Shown: positions 41,452 through 50,912, numbered from the stretch's first letter. The stretch is 64,000 nucleotides of DNA from Acidulodesulfobacterium_A sp049965795 (GCA_049965795.1 JBMFVW010000004.1:24370-88369), one strand, 5' to 3'. Program-made: numbers and translations. The notes: generated by a model from the sequence alone, not told the origin.

Positions 41452-42618
41452 TCAGCTGCCCGTCCGCAATTTCAATACGCCTTTTTTAATAGCGCTTACG
41501 GCATAATCTATATCGTCTTCCGTAGTGTATCTTCCTATACTGAATCTTATAGCAGATTCAATTCTTTTAGCGTCGTATCCGTGAGCTTTCAATACGTGAG
41601 ACAGAGAAACCGTGCCTGCATTGCAGGCGGAACCTGCTGAAGCGCTTATTCCGTAAAGGTCGAGATTAAACAGAAGCGTTTCCGATTTTACGCCGTCGAA
41701 AGAAACGTTTAATGTATTTTTCAGCCTGCTTACGGGATTTCCATTAAGTTTTATACCTTCTATGCCGTAAAAAAGTTTGTCGTGAAACATGCTTCCGAGC
41801 GAATTAATTCTCGTCAATTCTTCGTTCATGACGTTTTTTAATATGTTCATGCCTTTAGCTATAGAAACTATACCCGCTATATTTTCCGTTCCCGCCCTTA
41901 AGCCGCGTTCCTGATGTCCGCCGTGAATAATAGGCTCTATATTTACCCCTTTTTTTACATAAAGAGCTCCGCATCCTTTTAAAGCGTAAAATTTGTGACC
42001 CGAAAAACTGCACATATCCAAAGGAACGTCTTTTAAGCTGAAATGCGCTTTGCCTATAACCTGGACTAAGTCGCTGTGGCATATAACGTCTTCCTTGATT
42101 TTTTTAACTTCTTCAAAAATTTGTTTAATAGGAAAGAGCGTGCCGGTTTCGTTATTTGCTCCCATAATAGAAACTAACAGCGTATTTTCCCTTATTGCTC
42201 CCGTTACTTCTTCGATATCGATCATGCCGAATTCGTTTACTCCGGCATAAGTAGTTTCTATGCCTATCGATTCTAAAAATTTAAAGGTGTTTAACACAGC
42301 ATGGTGTTCGACTGCCGAGGTTATGATGTGCGGAACCCTTTTTTTGTTGTCTTTCATATAAGCGTAAACGCAGCCCGTTATCGCAAGATTAATCGATTCC
42401 GAACCCGAAGACGTAAAAATAACTTCTCCGGAATTTCCGGCATCCAGAAAAGATTTAACTAAATCTCTGGAGTCTTCTATTAATATTCTCGCGGCACGTC
42501 CTTCTTCATAAACAGAAGACGGATTACCCTGATAATTTTTAAGCGTATTGACTACTTCTTCCAAAACCGCAGGATCAACCGGAGTAGTCGCATTGTAGTC
42601 TAAATAAATTCTGGGCAT
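41452..42618 (-). CDS. nifS: Cysteine desulfurase (NifS/IscS family)
   Basis: PLP enzyme that releases sulfur from cysteine for Fe-S clusters and tRNA thiolation. The 388 residues show YLDYNATTPVD at the start, the PLP lysine K209 in SFSGHKFYALKGCG, GGHQERGLRAGTENI, and the active-site Cys332 in SAGSACNAG. The SACxxG loop fits the group I (NifS/IscS) class. Neighbours are an IscR-like regulator upstream and mnmA downstream, suggesting service to both Fe-S assembly and tRNA thiolation. No iscU/nifU gene is adjacent. Confidence 0.93.
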   Translation of the reverse strand: MPRIYLDYNATTPVDPAVLEEVVNTLKNYQGNPSSVYEEGRAARILIEDSRDLVKSFLDAGNSGEVIFTSSGSESINLAITGCVYAYMKDNKKRVPHIITSAVEHHAVLNTFKFLESIGIETTYAGVNEFGMIDIEEVTGAIRENTLLVSIMGANNETGTLFPIKQIFEEVKKIKEDVICHSDLVQVIGKAHFSLKDVPLDMCSFSGHKFYALKGCGALYVKKGVNIEPIIHGGHQERGLRAGTENIAGIVSIAKGMNILKNVMNEELTRINSLGSMFHDKLFYGIEGIKLNGNPVSRLKNTLNVSFDGVKSETLLFNLDLYGISASAGSACNAGTVSLSHVLKAHGYDAKRIESAIRFSIGRYTTEDDIDYAVSAIKKGVLKLRTGS

Positions 42619-42648
42619 ATTCGTTTTTTATTTTCTAAATTAATGAAA

Positions 42649-43095
42649 CTAATCTTTATTCAGCGATATCTGCTTCTGCTTATATTCGTCTATTACGTCT
42701 TGTATAGTTATAGAATTAAGCAATTCGGTTATTTTTTTCGATACGGAATTCCACATATCGAAAGCTAAACAGACCGATTTCCTGCCGCATTCTTTTTTTG
42801 CTTTAGATTTGCTTATACAGCTTGTAATTTCAATAGGCTCTACCGATTCTATTATATCTCCTATAAATAGCTCGGAAGGTTTTTTATTAAGCAGGTACCC
42901 GCCTTTTGGACCCCTTAAGCTTTTTACGATACCCGCTTTTTTTAAAGTAAAAAATATCTGCTCTAAATAGTGCAGGGATATGGATTCTCCGGCGGCAATT
43001 TCCTTTAAGCCCACAGGAACCGAGTTTTCCTTTGAATTATATGACAGATATATAAGCGCCCTCACGGCGTATTGACCTTTAGAAGAAAGTTTCAT
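42649..43095 (-). CDS. Rrf2-family regulator, IscR-like
   Basis: A 148-residue winged-helix regulator that probably senses cellular Fe-S status and controls this operon. It begins MKLSSKGQYAVRALIYLS with the recognition helix around LHYLEQIFFTLKKAG, and has the three cluster-binding cysteines C93, C103 and C109 (spacing C-x9-C-x5-C, slightly longer than E. coli IscR). It lies between cysE (2 bases upstream) and nifS, a common deltaproteobacterial and clostridial arrangement of cysteine and sulfur supply. Confidence 0.85.
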   Translation of the reverse strand: MKLSSKGQYAVRALIYLSYNSKENSVPVGLKEIAAGESISLHYLEQIFFTLKKAGIVKSLRGPKGGYLLNKKPSELFIGDIIESVEPIEITSCISKSKAKKECGRKSVCLAFDMWNSVSKKITELLNSITIQDVIDEYKQKQISLNKD

Positions 43096-43097
43096 TT

Positions 43098-43748
43098 TTA
43101 TTTTTTTGATGCCTCAATCTCTTTTATCCTGCTTTCAAGCTCCGATATTTTTGATTTTAAAAGCGATATCTCGTAAAAAGCAGGATCAAACAGCCTGTTA
43201 TGCTCAAGGTCTATATTGTCGTGAACTTCCGATTCGTCGCGTTTTGCAGATTTCGCAGGTATTCCGACGACCGTAGAATGAGCCGGAACTTCGCTGACTA
43301 CTACCGAATTAGCCCCTACCTTAGAGTCGTGTCCGATAGTCAAAGGACCTAATATTTTTGCTCCGGTGCCTATTATTACCCTGTCCCCTATAGTAGGATG
43401 CCTTTTTTCTTTTTTCCAGCTCGTTCCGCCTAGCGTAACGCCGTGATAAATAGTAACGTCGTCTCCTATTTCCGCGGTTTCGCCTATTACGACCCCCATT
43501 CCGTGGTCTATGAAAAATCTTTTTCCTATTTTTGCGCCCGGATGAATTTCGATTCCCGTAAAAAATCTTCCAGTCTGGGAAACTAACCGTGCCAAAAGCC
43601 GAAATTTATGTTTCCATAAAAAATGAGAAACTTTATGAAAATACACAGCATGCAGCCCGGGATAGCAAAGCAAAACCTCCAGAGCATTTCTGGCGGCAGG
43701 GTCCCTTTCGTAAACCGAATTTATATTTTCCCTTAAAGTTTTAAACAT
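43098..43748 (-). CDS. cysE: Serine O-acetyltransferase
   Basis: Makes O-acetylserine for cysteine synthesis. The 216 residues have an N-terminal helical region and a left-handed hexapeptide-repeat domain (IHPGAKIGKRFFIDHG, IGETAEIGDDVTIYHGVTLG, IGDRVIIGTGAKILGP), with the catalytic Asp-His of FIDHG, and the C-terminal coiled coil KISELESRIKEIEAS. The short N-terminus is that of the EpsC-type. First gene of the cysE-iscR-nifS-mnmA group, whose promoter lies in the 297-base stretch containing the scaffold gap. Confidence 0.92.
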   Translation of the reverse strand: MFKTLRENINSVYERDPAARNALEVLLCYPGLHAVYFHKVSHFLWKHKFRLLARLVSQTGRFFTGIEIHPGAKIGKRFFIDHGMGVVIGETAEIGDDVTIYHGVTLGGTSWKKEKRHPTIGDRVIIGTGAKILGPLTIGHDSKVGANSVVVSEVPAHSTVVGIPAKSAKRDESEVHDNIDLEHNRLFDPAFYEISLLKSKISELESRIKEIEASKK

Positions 43749-43770
43749 CTTTTTATTAATTTATTCTATC

Positions 43771-43870
43771 NNNNNNNNNNNNNNNNNNNNNNNNNNNNNN
43801 NNNNNNNNNNNNNNNNNNNNNNNNNNNNNNNNNNNNNNNNNNNNNNNNNNNNNNNNNNNNNNNNNNNNNN
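43771..43870. other. Scaffold gap of 100 N
   Basis: Exactly 100 unknown bases. The right flank directly holds a family A copy (43907) and a family B half copy (43981), so repeats probably broke the assembly here. The real length, and any genes between cysE and the macB-like permease, are unknown. Confidence 0.95.
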
Positions 43871-43906
43871 TAATATTCCCATTTCCTGTTATTTTATATT
43901 ATTTAT

Positions 43907-43930
43907 GACATAATTTAATTCTGTCCCCGT
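43907..43930. repeat. Repeat family A, decayed copy (A4)
   Basis: GACATAATT and AATTCTGTC around one base, one mismatch in the arms, then CCCCGT; the outer left arm is lost. The same TTCTGTCCCCGT right arm occurs in A2. Confidence 0.6.
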
Positions 43931-43980
43931 ATTTATATTAATATAACAGAAATGTAAAAAATATGAAAGCGGACAGCCCT

Positions 43981-44010
43981 CAAAAAGGTGTCAGATTTAT
44001 TTATTTGCTT
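43981..44010. repeat. Repeat family B half copy
   Basis: AAAAAGGTGTCAGATTTATT with a diverged TTTGC end matches the left arm of the element at 28104. It lies 50 bases after decayed copy A4 and 36 bases beyond the stop of the permease gene. Confidence 0.55.
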
Positions 44011-44045
44011 GCTCCTGACTGTGTTTGACGGTTTAGAAGCTTTTT

Positions 44046-45281
44046 TTATTCGTATCTAAGGGCTTCTACGGGGTTCATTCTCGAGGCTTTAAAGGCTGGA
44101 TAAAAACCGAAAAATATTCCTACGCACAGGGAAAATACGACGGAGATTATTATTGGTTCTGCGGTAACTACGGTTTTAAGGGGCGAAAAGGCGGAAATTG
44201 CGCTTGAAATTCCGAAGCCGAGACCGATGCCTAAAAGTCCGCCGAAAAGGCTTAAAACTGCCGATTCTATCAGGAACTGTTTAAGAATATCGGATTTTTT
44301 AGCGCCTATTGCCATTCTTATTCCTATTTCCTTAGTTCTTTCGGTGACGGAAACCAGCATTATGTTCATAATGCCTATGCCGCCTACCAGCAGAGAAACT
44401 GCCGCAATGCTTGCAAGAAGAATAGTAAACGTAGCAGCGCTAGAATTTGCCGCCTGAGCTATTTCGGTAAGGTTTCTGACGAAAAAATCGTTAGGTTTAT
44501 TAAGCGGTATATGATGTCTTTGTCTTAAAAGAGCTGTAATTTGAGACTGCGCAAGAACGGTATCTTTCTGAGTTTTTGCCGAAACGGCTATTGCGTGCAC
44601 CCAAGTCGTGCCGGCAATTTTTTCCATCATAGTAGTTACAGGTATAGCTACTATATCGTCCTGGTCCTGACCGAAAGCGTTAAATCCTTTAACCGAGAAA
44701 AGACCTATGACTGTAAACGGAACGCTGTGAATAATTATTATATGTCCGATAGGATTTATAAGTCCAAAAAGTTCCGTTGCCGCAGTATTTCCGATTACCG
44801 CTACGTTTGCGGCGGAAGCAACCTGCTGAGGAGTAAAAAATACCCCTTTTGCTACAGGCCATTTTCTTACTATTGGAAATGTAGAATTTGCACCCATTAT
44901 TAATGTCGACCAGTTGTTTCCCCTCCATATTACCTGTTGCGACGTGCCGAGAATTGCCGTGTCGGTTTTGACGGAAGAAAGTTTTCTTATTGCGTAAACG
45001 TCGTTTAAAGTCAGCGTCGGCAGTACTCCGAATCCGCTGTTTATGCCGCCCAGCGACGAAGAACCTGGAAGTATGATCAGCATATTGGAACCCATCGAGT
45101 CAATGGAAGCCTGAATGGCTTTAGAGGCGCCCTGTCCTATCCCTATCGTTGCTATAACGGAACCTACGCCTATAATAATTCCGAGTATCGTCAAAAAAGA
45201 CCTTATTTTATTGCGCAGCAGGGTTTTATATGCAGATTCCAAGTCGAGAAAAAAAGCAAATTTTACGCGTTTACGTTTCAT
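44046..45281 (-). CDS. MacB-type ABC transporter permease
   Basis: A 411-residue FtsX/MacB-like membrane component. A first membrane segment near 25-50 is followed by a large periplasmic MacB_PCD domain (about 55-270), then three membrane helices near 285, 335 and 375, and ends RMNPVEALRYE, the exact family ending (PxEALRxE). Such permeases do not move substrates across the inner membrane in the normal way but transfer periplasmic material by mechanotransmission to a MacA-TolC channel. It overlaps the ATPase gene by 4 bases. Confidence 0.88.
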   Translation of the reverse strand: MKRKRVKFAFFLDLESAYKTLLRNKIRSFLTILGIIIGVGSVIATIGIGQGASKAIQASIDSMGSNMLIILPGSSSLGGINSGFGVLPTLTLNDVYAIRKLSSVKTDTAILGTSQQVIWRGNNWSTLIMGANSTFPIVRKWPVAKGVFFTPQQVASAANVAVIGNTAATELFGLINPIGHIIIIHSVPFTVIGLFSVKGFNAFGQDQDDIVAIPVTTMMEKIAGTTWVHAIAVSAKTQKDTVLAQSQITALLRQRHHIPLNKPNDFFVRNLTEIAQAANSSAATFTILLASIAAVSLLVGGIGIMNIMLVSVTERTKEIGIRMAIGAKKSDILKQFLIESAVLSLFGGLLGIGLGFGISSAISAFSPLKTVVTAEPIIISVVFSLCVGIFFGFYPAFKASRMNPVEALRYE

Positions 45282-46042
45282 ATTTTTTTGACCGTTTCCG
45301 AAGATAAAATTATTCCGTCTTTTACCGTTATAAGCCTTTTTGCATAATCTGCCACGTGCTTATCGTGCGTTACCAAAATTATCGTTGCGCCTCTTTCTAA
45401 ATTAATTTTTTCAAAAAAATTCATAACGTCCGCTCCCCTTACCGAGTCGAGATTACCCGTAGGTTCGTCCGCCATTATTATAGGGGCGTCGTTTACTATG
45501 GCTCTTGCTATTGCTACTCTTTGCTGCTCTCCGCCTGATATCTGATTAGGAAATTTATTTCCTTTATCCGAAAGATCTACGAGCTTTAATGCTTTTAGCG
45601 CCATTTCTTCAGAGTCTTTTGAATGATAGCCCGTATAATAAAGAGGCAGCATAACGTTTTCTAAAATTGAAAGCCTCTGTATAAGATTAAAGCCCTGAAA
45701 TACAAAACCTATTTTTTTATTTCTTATTTCGGCAAGTTCGTCCGAAGTCAGTTTGGATACATCTTTTCCTTCGAGAAAATAGCTTCCCGACGTAGGCTTA
45801 TCCAGACATCCCAGTATGTTCATAAGGGTAGATTTTCCGGAACCGGATGCGCCCATTATTGAAACGAATTCTCCGTTTTCTACGGTAAGGTTTATTCCTT
45901 TAAGAACTTCATATGAGATATCGCCTATTTTATAAACCATACCTATATTTTCTAATCTTATCAGCGGCACTGCGGAATAATTAACGCTCTTATAATCGCC
46001 GGCAACTATTTCTTCAACGTCGGTTTTATTCATATTATTCAT
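45278..46042 (-). CDS. MacB/LolD-type ABC ATPase
   Basis: Energises the permease. The 254 residues have Walker A GASGSGKST, Q-loop FVFQGFNL, signature SGGEQQRVAIARA, Walker B IIMADEPTGNLDS and the H-loop VTHDKHVA. In E. coli MacB these two parts are one polypeptide; here ATPase and permease are separate, as in LolCDE and many MacB-like systems. The first 25 residues before the conserved LIRLENI are poorly conserved, so an internal start is possible. It lies between macA-like and permease genes. Confidence 0.92.
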   Translation of the reverse strand: MNNMNKTDVEEIVAGDYKSVNYSAVPLIRLENIGMVYKIGDISYEVLKGINLTVENGEFVSIMGASGSGKSTLMNILGCLDKPTSGSYFLEGKDVSKLTSDELAEIRNKKIGFVFQGFNLIQRLSILENVMLPLYYTGYHSKDSEEMALKALKLVDLSDKGNKFPNQISGGEQQRVAIARAIVNDAPIIMADEPTGNLDSVRGADVMNFFEKINLERGATIILVTHDKHVADYAKRLITVKDGIILSSETVKKI

Positions 46043-46043
46043 A

Positions 46044-47234
46044 TTAGAAGAACATTCTCCTTCCGGGAGCCGAGGCGGTATTATAAGAAGATTTAATACC
46101 CGTTATGATTTTAGTGCCGCTCTTAATATCTTTAGAGATAGCTTCGGTGTATTCGTCGTTATTTATGCCGAGTTTTACTATAATCGGTTTAGGAACGCCG
46201 TTTTTCAATAACCATACGACGCCTTCGCCGACTTTTAATTTTTTTGTTATATTATTTAAAACCTGTTTGTTTTCTCCTGCGGGAATAAATCTCAAAGCAG
46301 AATTGGGCACGCCGAGGACGCCTTTTTTTTCTGAAACGTAAATTTTAACGATAGCGGTCATTCCGGGAAGCACCTTTTCGTCGTCGTTATTAAAAAATAT
46401 AGTGACGTTATAACTGACTACCCCCGAAACCGTAGTAGGATTAATTCTTATATTGTGAACAGTGCCCCATATAGTTTTATCCGGATACGCATATACGGTA
46501 AATGAAGCTTTGTCGCCTTTTTTAATGCCTCCAAGGTCTGCTTCGTTGGTAGTCGTATCTATTTCCATTTTTTTTATGTTTTCGCCTATTACGAAAAGGT
46601 TCGGCGTTTGAAAACTAGAGGCGACGGTTTGTCCGACTACTACGCCGACGTTAATTATAATGCCGTTAACGGGCGAATATATTTTTGTATAAGAAAGGTT
46701 TGTTTCGTCCTGCGCCAACTGCGCTTTAGCCGCATTTACCGCATTTTCCAAATATTTAAGCTGAGCCGTATCCTGAAGATAAACGCTGTAGGCGCTTTGT
46801 TCCGTCTGGTGCGCTATTAAGTTTTCTTTCCATAATTTTTTGTCCCTGATATAAGTAAGCCTGTCATAATATAATACGGCTCTTTGCTTAAGGACGTTTG
46901 CTTCGGCTGAAGCGAGATTCGCTTTATCCTGATCAACTCTTTGAATAAAAGGGGCAGGGTCTATCCGGGCGAGAAGCTCCCCTTTCTTGACGATAGAGTT
47001 ATACCACACGTAAAGTTTTGTAAATATTCCGGATACCTGAGCGCCGACGTTTATAGTATTTATAGGATTAGCCGTTCCTGTAGTAGTAACGTATTTTTGT
47101 ATGGTAATCGGCTTTACCGTATAAAGGTCGTAAGAAACTTTTTTCGTTTTTGATTTTATAATAAAATACGATGCGATAAAAATAATGAGTAAAATTATGA
47201 AGGCGGATATAATAATTTTTTTATTTTTTGTCAT
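46044..47234 (-). CDS. MacA-type periplasmic adaptor protein
   Basis: Membrane-fusion protein linking the ABC transporter to TolC. The 396 residues have one N-terminal membrane anchor (about 7-26), a lipoyl/barrel-sandwich half (YVTTTGTANPINTINVGAQV), a long helical hairpin, its return half (YSPVNGIIINVGVVVGQTVA), and a beta-barrel domain with an insertion. Typical of MacA/HlyD. It follows tolC by 20 bases and ends 2 bases before the ATPase gene. Confidence 0.88.
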   Translation of the reverse strand: MTKNKKIIISAFIILLIIFIASYFIIKSKTKKVSYDLYTVKPITIQKYVTTTGTANPINTINVGAQVSGIFTKLYVWYNSIVKKGELLARIDPAPFIQRVDQDKANLASAEANVLKQRAVLYYDRLTYIRDKKLWKENLIAHQTEQSAYSVYLQDTAQLKYLENAVNAAKAQLAQDETNLSYTKIYSPVNGIIINVGVVVGQTVASSFQTPNLFVIGENIKKMEIDTTTNEADLGGIKKGDKASFTVYAYPDKTIWGTVHNIRINPTTVSGVVSYNVTIFFNNDDEKVLPGMTAIVKIYVSEKKGVLGVPNSALRFIPAGENKQVLNNITKKLKVGEGVVWLLKNGVPKPIIVKLGINNDEYTEAISKDIKSGTKIITGIKSSYNTASAPGRRMFF

Positions 47235-47253
47235 TTTTCATTTACCTTTATTT

Positions 47254-48606
47254 TTATTTTAGATAATGTTCCGGTATTAATCCGAGGTCGGAATACAATT
47301 TTGCTTTGAGATAAAAATATGTGTATCTGCCGTTTATATAGCTTGTCAATGCCGAAATATACTGGGCGTTTGCAGTTACGAGCTGAACCATGGAGCCTAC
47401 GCCGACTTCGTAGCTTTTAAGTGCAAGCGTATAAGCAAGTCGTGATGCTTTTTCGGAAGATTTAAGCGCCTTAACCGTTAAATACTGGTTGTTTAAAGCG
47501 TAATAATCGCTTGATACGGCGTAAATCAAGTTGTTTTCCGTAAGCTTTTGATTCCAGATACTTCCGTTTAAAGCAGCTTTAGAATAATCTATTTTATTTT
47601 GCGTTAAAAATCCGTTAAAAATAGGTATGGAAACCGAAAGTCCCGCCGAATAATTTCTGTTAAGCGGAAAGGCGGAATTTTCTCCCGTATATGAAAAATT
47701 TGCGTTGAAAGTCGGGTAGTAACCGCTTACGGACTGTTTGACCGAAGCCTTTGCCGCTTTCACCGCATACAGCGCCTGTTTTAACTGTGGATTATTTTTA
47801 ACCGCCGATTTAATAAGCCCTTTTAGTTTGCTTTTGAAAGTTTTAAATCTTAAAGTATTTACGAAAATGTAGTTATTCGAAGGCGGGAGTCCTATGGAAT
47901 TTAACAGAGCAAGCTTTGCTATGCGGACGTTAAATATAGAATTTATATAAGCGGCCTTTGCGGTTTCCATGTTAGCTTTTGCCGTTTCCGCATCTAAAAG
48001 GTCTCCGGTTCCAATTTTGTAAAACGCCTTTGCGGCTTTATACTGCATTTCGTCGTTTTTAATGTTTTCTTTGTCCGCTTTCATTAATTCTTTGTCGGCA
48101 AAATATTCCGCAAAATTTAAAATAACGTTATATAAATCGCTGTTTACCGCATAATCATAACCTGCGCCGGCTCCTTTCGTCTGATATTTTGCGTTAAGAT
48201 AATTGTAATAGCGGGAGCCGAAAGAGTAAAGCATATACGTAGCATTTAAAGACGCCGAATAGTCGTTTAAAGAATAGTTTATTCCCGGCTCGGTAATTAT
48301 CCGTCCATTGGAAGTTACGGTATTATTGTCAACATTCATAAAAGAATTTTTAGAAAATCCCGCCGTTGCGGAAACTTGCGGGTAATACTGAGAGAGAGTT
48401 TCTTTTTTTGCATAGACGGACGAAAGATATGAATATTTAGAGGTTAATATTCCGGGATAATGTTTGACGGCAAGTCTAAGCGCATCTTTCAGCGTTATAG
48501 TTTTTTTAGTTACGCCGTAAGAATTTCTTAAGCCTATGAATAATATCGCAGCAGTAATCAAGCAAATAAACGGCAATATTATTTTTTTTATGGCTTTAAT
48601 ATTCAT
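47254..48606 (-). CDS. TolC-family outer membrane efflux protein
   Basis: Outer-membrane and periplasmic channel of the efflux system. The 450-residue protein has a signal peptide (about 10-30) and two repeated OEP domains, each beginning as long amphipathic helices (ITLKDALRLAVKHYPGI and YEVGVGSMVQLVTANAQY). It leads a four-gene operon tolC-macA-ATPase-permease on the minus strand, complete for a tripartite pump of unknown substrate. The presence of TolC supports a two-membrane cell. The shared 217-base upstream gap with rimO is very AT-rich. Confidence 0.85.
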   Translation of the reverse strand: MNIKAIKKIILPFICLITAAILFIGLRNSYGVTKKTITLKDALRLAVKHYPGILTSKYSYLSSVYAKKETLSQYYPQVSATAGFSKNSFMNVDNNTVTSNGRIITEPGINYSLNDYSASLNATYMLYSFGSRYYNYLNAKYQTKGAGAGYDYAVNSDLYNVILNFAEYFADKELMKADKENIKNDEMQYKAAKAFYKIGTGDLLDAETAKANMETAKAAYINSIFNVRIAKLALLNSIGLPPSNNYIFVNTLRFKTFKSKLKGLIKSAVKNNPQLKQALYAVKAAKASVKQSVSGYYPTFNANFSYTGENSAFPLNRNYSAGLSVSIPIFNGFLTQNKIDYSKAALNGSIWNQKLTENNLIYAVSSDYYALNNQYLTVKALKSSEKASRLAYTLALKSYEVGVGSMVQLVTANAQYISALTSYINGRYTYFYLKAKLYSDLGLIPEHYLK

Positions 48607-48781
48607 TTTAGATTATTATTATATTATACGGTTATTATATATCTTATTATATATCGATAATAAATTTTAAAAATATACCTATATATTATATTATAATTAT
48701 AATGACGTATTGTTAATAAATAATTAATAAATAATAAATAAAACATAATATACAATCAATAGCTAAATAATAATAATCATA

Positions 48782-48797
48782 ATGACTTTAAAGTCAT
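48782..48797. promoter_or_regulatory. Perfect 16-base palindrome, candidate operator
   Basis: ATGACTTT/AAAGTCAT is a perfect palindrome in the divergent region between tolC and rimO. It lies 27 bases before rimO and 176 before the efflux operon. Dimeric regulators use such sites, but no regulator gene is adjacent, so this stays tentative. Confidence 0.4.
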
Positions 48798-48823
48798 TTG
48801 TCAATATAAATATTTATAGGTAA

Positions 48824-50176
48824 ATGTCTTTAAGTTTTAATCTTATCAGTCTCGGATGTCCTAAAAATCAAGTAGATTCGGAAACGATGTTTACGCGTCT
48901 CAAAAATTCGGATATCAGGTTTACTTCCGACACGGACGGATGCGACGTCTGCGTAGTAAATACCTGCGGGTTTATTGAAGCGGCAAGAAAAGAATCTTTG
49001 GACGTAATTATGGAAGCCGTCGAGAAAAAAAAGTCCGGCGCAATAAAATATATCGCGGTTACCGGATGCATGGTAAACAACAACGTAGAAACACTTAAAA
49101 AAGAACTGCCCGAAGTCGATATTTTCCTTACTACTTTCGACGAAGAAAAAATAGTAGAAGAAATTGAATCGGCGACGGGAAAAAAAATATCCGGCAGGGG
49201 CATAGGGGCATCTTCAAAAAAATATAAAGAATTCGAAAGAGAACATTTTAACTTAAAAAGCACGGCATACCTTAAAATATCCGAAGGATGCAGCAGGTCT
49301 TGTTCTTTCTGCACCATACCTTCCATCAGAGGCGCATACAGTTCCAAATCTATAGAAGAGATTAAAAAGGAAGCCGCCTATTTAGCTTCGGTTGGAGTCG
49401 AAGAATTAATAATTGTTTCTCAGGATACATCCTATTACGGAATGGACGCCGGCGTTAAGAACGGTTTATTCGTTCTTTTAAAAGAGCTTATAAAAATAAA
49501 AGGCGTCAAATGGATAAGGTTAATGTATCTTTATCCTTCGGCAGCTTTGTTTAACGATGATTTAATAAGCTTATTCAATAATGAAGAAAAAATTTTGAAA
49601 TATATCGATATGCCTGTCCAACATATAAGCGATGAGATTCTTAAACTTATGAAACGAGGAGAATCTAAAAAAGACATTTTAAAAATTATAGAAAAAATAA
49701 AAAATGAAATTCCCGATGCCGCATTGAGGACGTCTCTTATTACGGGTTTTCCAGGGGAAACCGATAAAGATTTCGAAGAATTATTAAAGTTTATTAAAGA
49801 TGTAAAATTCGACAGTCTCGGAGTTTTTAAATACTCCGACGAAAGATCCGCCGGTTCATATAAATACAAACAAAAAGTAAGCGCAAAAATTAAGTCCGAA
49901 AGATATAAAATTTTAATGGAAACCCAAAAATCGCTTATCGGTCGCATAATGTCTAAACACATAGGGCGGACGTACGAAGCGGTGATCGACGAAATAAACA
50001 ATAAAACGGTAAAGCTGAGAACTTACTTTCAATCTCCCGATATCGACGGATATACCTATACGTATTTAGAAGATTTAAAAAATAACCCCGATTATATTGC
50101 TAAAAAAAAATTTATCCCCGTAAATATCAATAAAATTAAGGATTACGACCTGTTATGCACGACCGAGGCTATATAA
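48824..50176 (+). CDS. rimO: Ribosomal protein uS12 methylthiotransferase
   Basis: Radical SAM enzyme that methylthiolates Asp88 of ribosomal protein S12. The 450 residues start NLISLGCPKNQVDSE, the RimO signature, and show NTCGFIEAARKES, the radical SAM cysteines CSRSCSFCTIP, DMPVQHISDEILKLMKR and a C-terminal TRAM domain. AGGTAA precedes the ATG. The paralogue for tRNA, MtaB, lies at 38905. It ends 160 bases before the hdr operon, in which a good promoter lies. Confidence 0.94.
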   Translation: MSLSFNLISLGCPKNQVDSETMFTRLKNSDIRFTSDTDGCDVCVVNTCGFIEAARKESLDVIMEAVEKKKSGAIKYIAVTGCMVNNNVETLKKELPEVDIFLTTFDEEKIVEEIESATGKKISGRGIGASSKKYKEFEREHFNLKSTAYLKISEGCSRSCSFCTIPSIRGAYSSKSIEEIKKEAAYLASVGVEELIIVSQDTSYYGMDAGVKNGLFVLLKELIKIKGVKWIRLMYLYPSAALFNDDLISLFNNEEKILKYIDMPVQHISDEILKLMKRGESKKDILKIIEKIKNEIPDAALRTSLITGFPGETDKDFEELLKFIKDVKFDSLGVFKYSDERSAGSYKYKQKVSAKIKSERYKILMETQKSLIGRIMSKHIGRTYEAVIDEINNKTVKLRTYFQSPDIDGYTYTYLEDLKNNPDYIAKKKFIPVNINKIKDYDLLCTTEAI

Positions 50177-50193
50177 TTATGAGTAAAAAATTC

Positions 50194-50222
50194 TTGACTT
50201 AAATTTAAATAAGGTCTATAAT
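50194..50222 (+). promoter_or_regulatory. Promoter of the hdr-flx operon
   Basis: TTGACT (50194-50199) and consensus TATAAT (50217-50222) with the ideal 17-base spacer. The hdrC start is about 117 bases downstream, so the leader is long and AT-rich, with no clear riboswitch-like fold. Confidence 0.7.
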
Positions 50223-50338
50223 TTAAGAACGGCATTTTAAAATCGAATAAAAAAACAAAAATATACGATTTTCAATCCGCAATCAAAGAAAAAAATCAAA
50301 GAAAAATAAATTCAATTTTCAATTCAAGGACAATAGCT

Positions 50339-50887
50339 ATGAAGACGGTTTTAAACGAACAAAACAGGCGTAATTTTGTCGCTCAGGTGGAGTCTATGCT
50401 GCACGACAAACTATCCAAGTGTTATCAGTGCGGAAAATGTTCGGCGGGATGCCCCGTTAATTTTGAAATGGATTATACTCCGAACCAGATAATAAAAATG
50501 ACCGAACTTGGAATGGAGGATACCGTTTTAAATTCTAAGACTATTTGGCTTTGCGTTTCCTGCAATACCTGTTCGACCAGATGCCCGAAAGGATTTGAAG
50601 TTACCGGCATTATGGACGTCCTTAGGGAGATAGCCGAGAGAAAAGGAATAACTTCAAAAACTGAAAAAGAAGTTCAGATGTTTCACGAAGTATTTCTTGA
50701 TAACGTCAAATCGCACGGAAGAATATTCGAACTTGAATTAGTCGGAAAGTATAAATTAAAAACAAAACATCTTTTCAGAGATATGTTTTTGGCTCCAAAA
50801 ATGCTCGAAAAAGGAAAACTTAAAATGCACGGAGAAACAATTTCTAATTTAAATCAAATAGCAAAAATTTTTAAGGATTTCGAGTAA
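50339..50887 (+). CDS. hdrC: Heterodisulfide reductase subunit C
   Basis: Small iron-sulfur subunit passing electrons between HdrA and HdrB. The 182 residues hold two [4Fe-4S] motifs, CYQCGKCSAGCP (about 38-49) and CVSCNTCSTRCP (about 78-89), with the intervening MDYTPNQIIKMTELG helix normal for HdrC. It opens a seven-gene operon on the plus strand behind the promoter at 50194. In the bacterial Hdr-Flx complex the natural disulfide partner is not coenzyme M/B; in Desulfovibrio it is thought to be DsrC. Confidence 0.9.
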   Translation: MKTVLNEQNRRNFVAQVESMLHDKLSKCYQCGKCSAGCPVNFEMDYTPNQIIKMTELGMEDTVLNSKTIWLCVSCNTCSTRCPKGFEVTGIMDVLREIAERKGITSKTEKEVQMFHEVFLDNVKSHGRIFELELVGKYKLKTKHLFRDMFLAPKMLEKGKLKMHGETISNLNQIAKIFKDFE

Positions 50888-50912
50888 ATAGTTAAAGGAG
50901 AAATTAAAAAAT

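Noticed and set aside
48798..48823. Promoter with TTGTCA just before rimO
   Set aside because: A start site from these boxes would fall inside the coding region.
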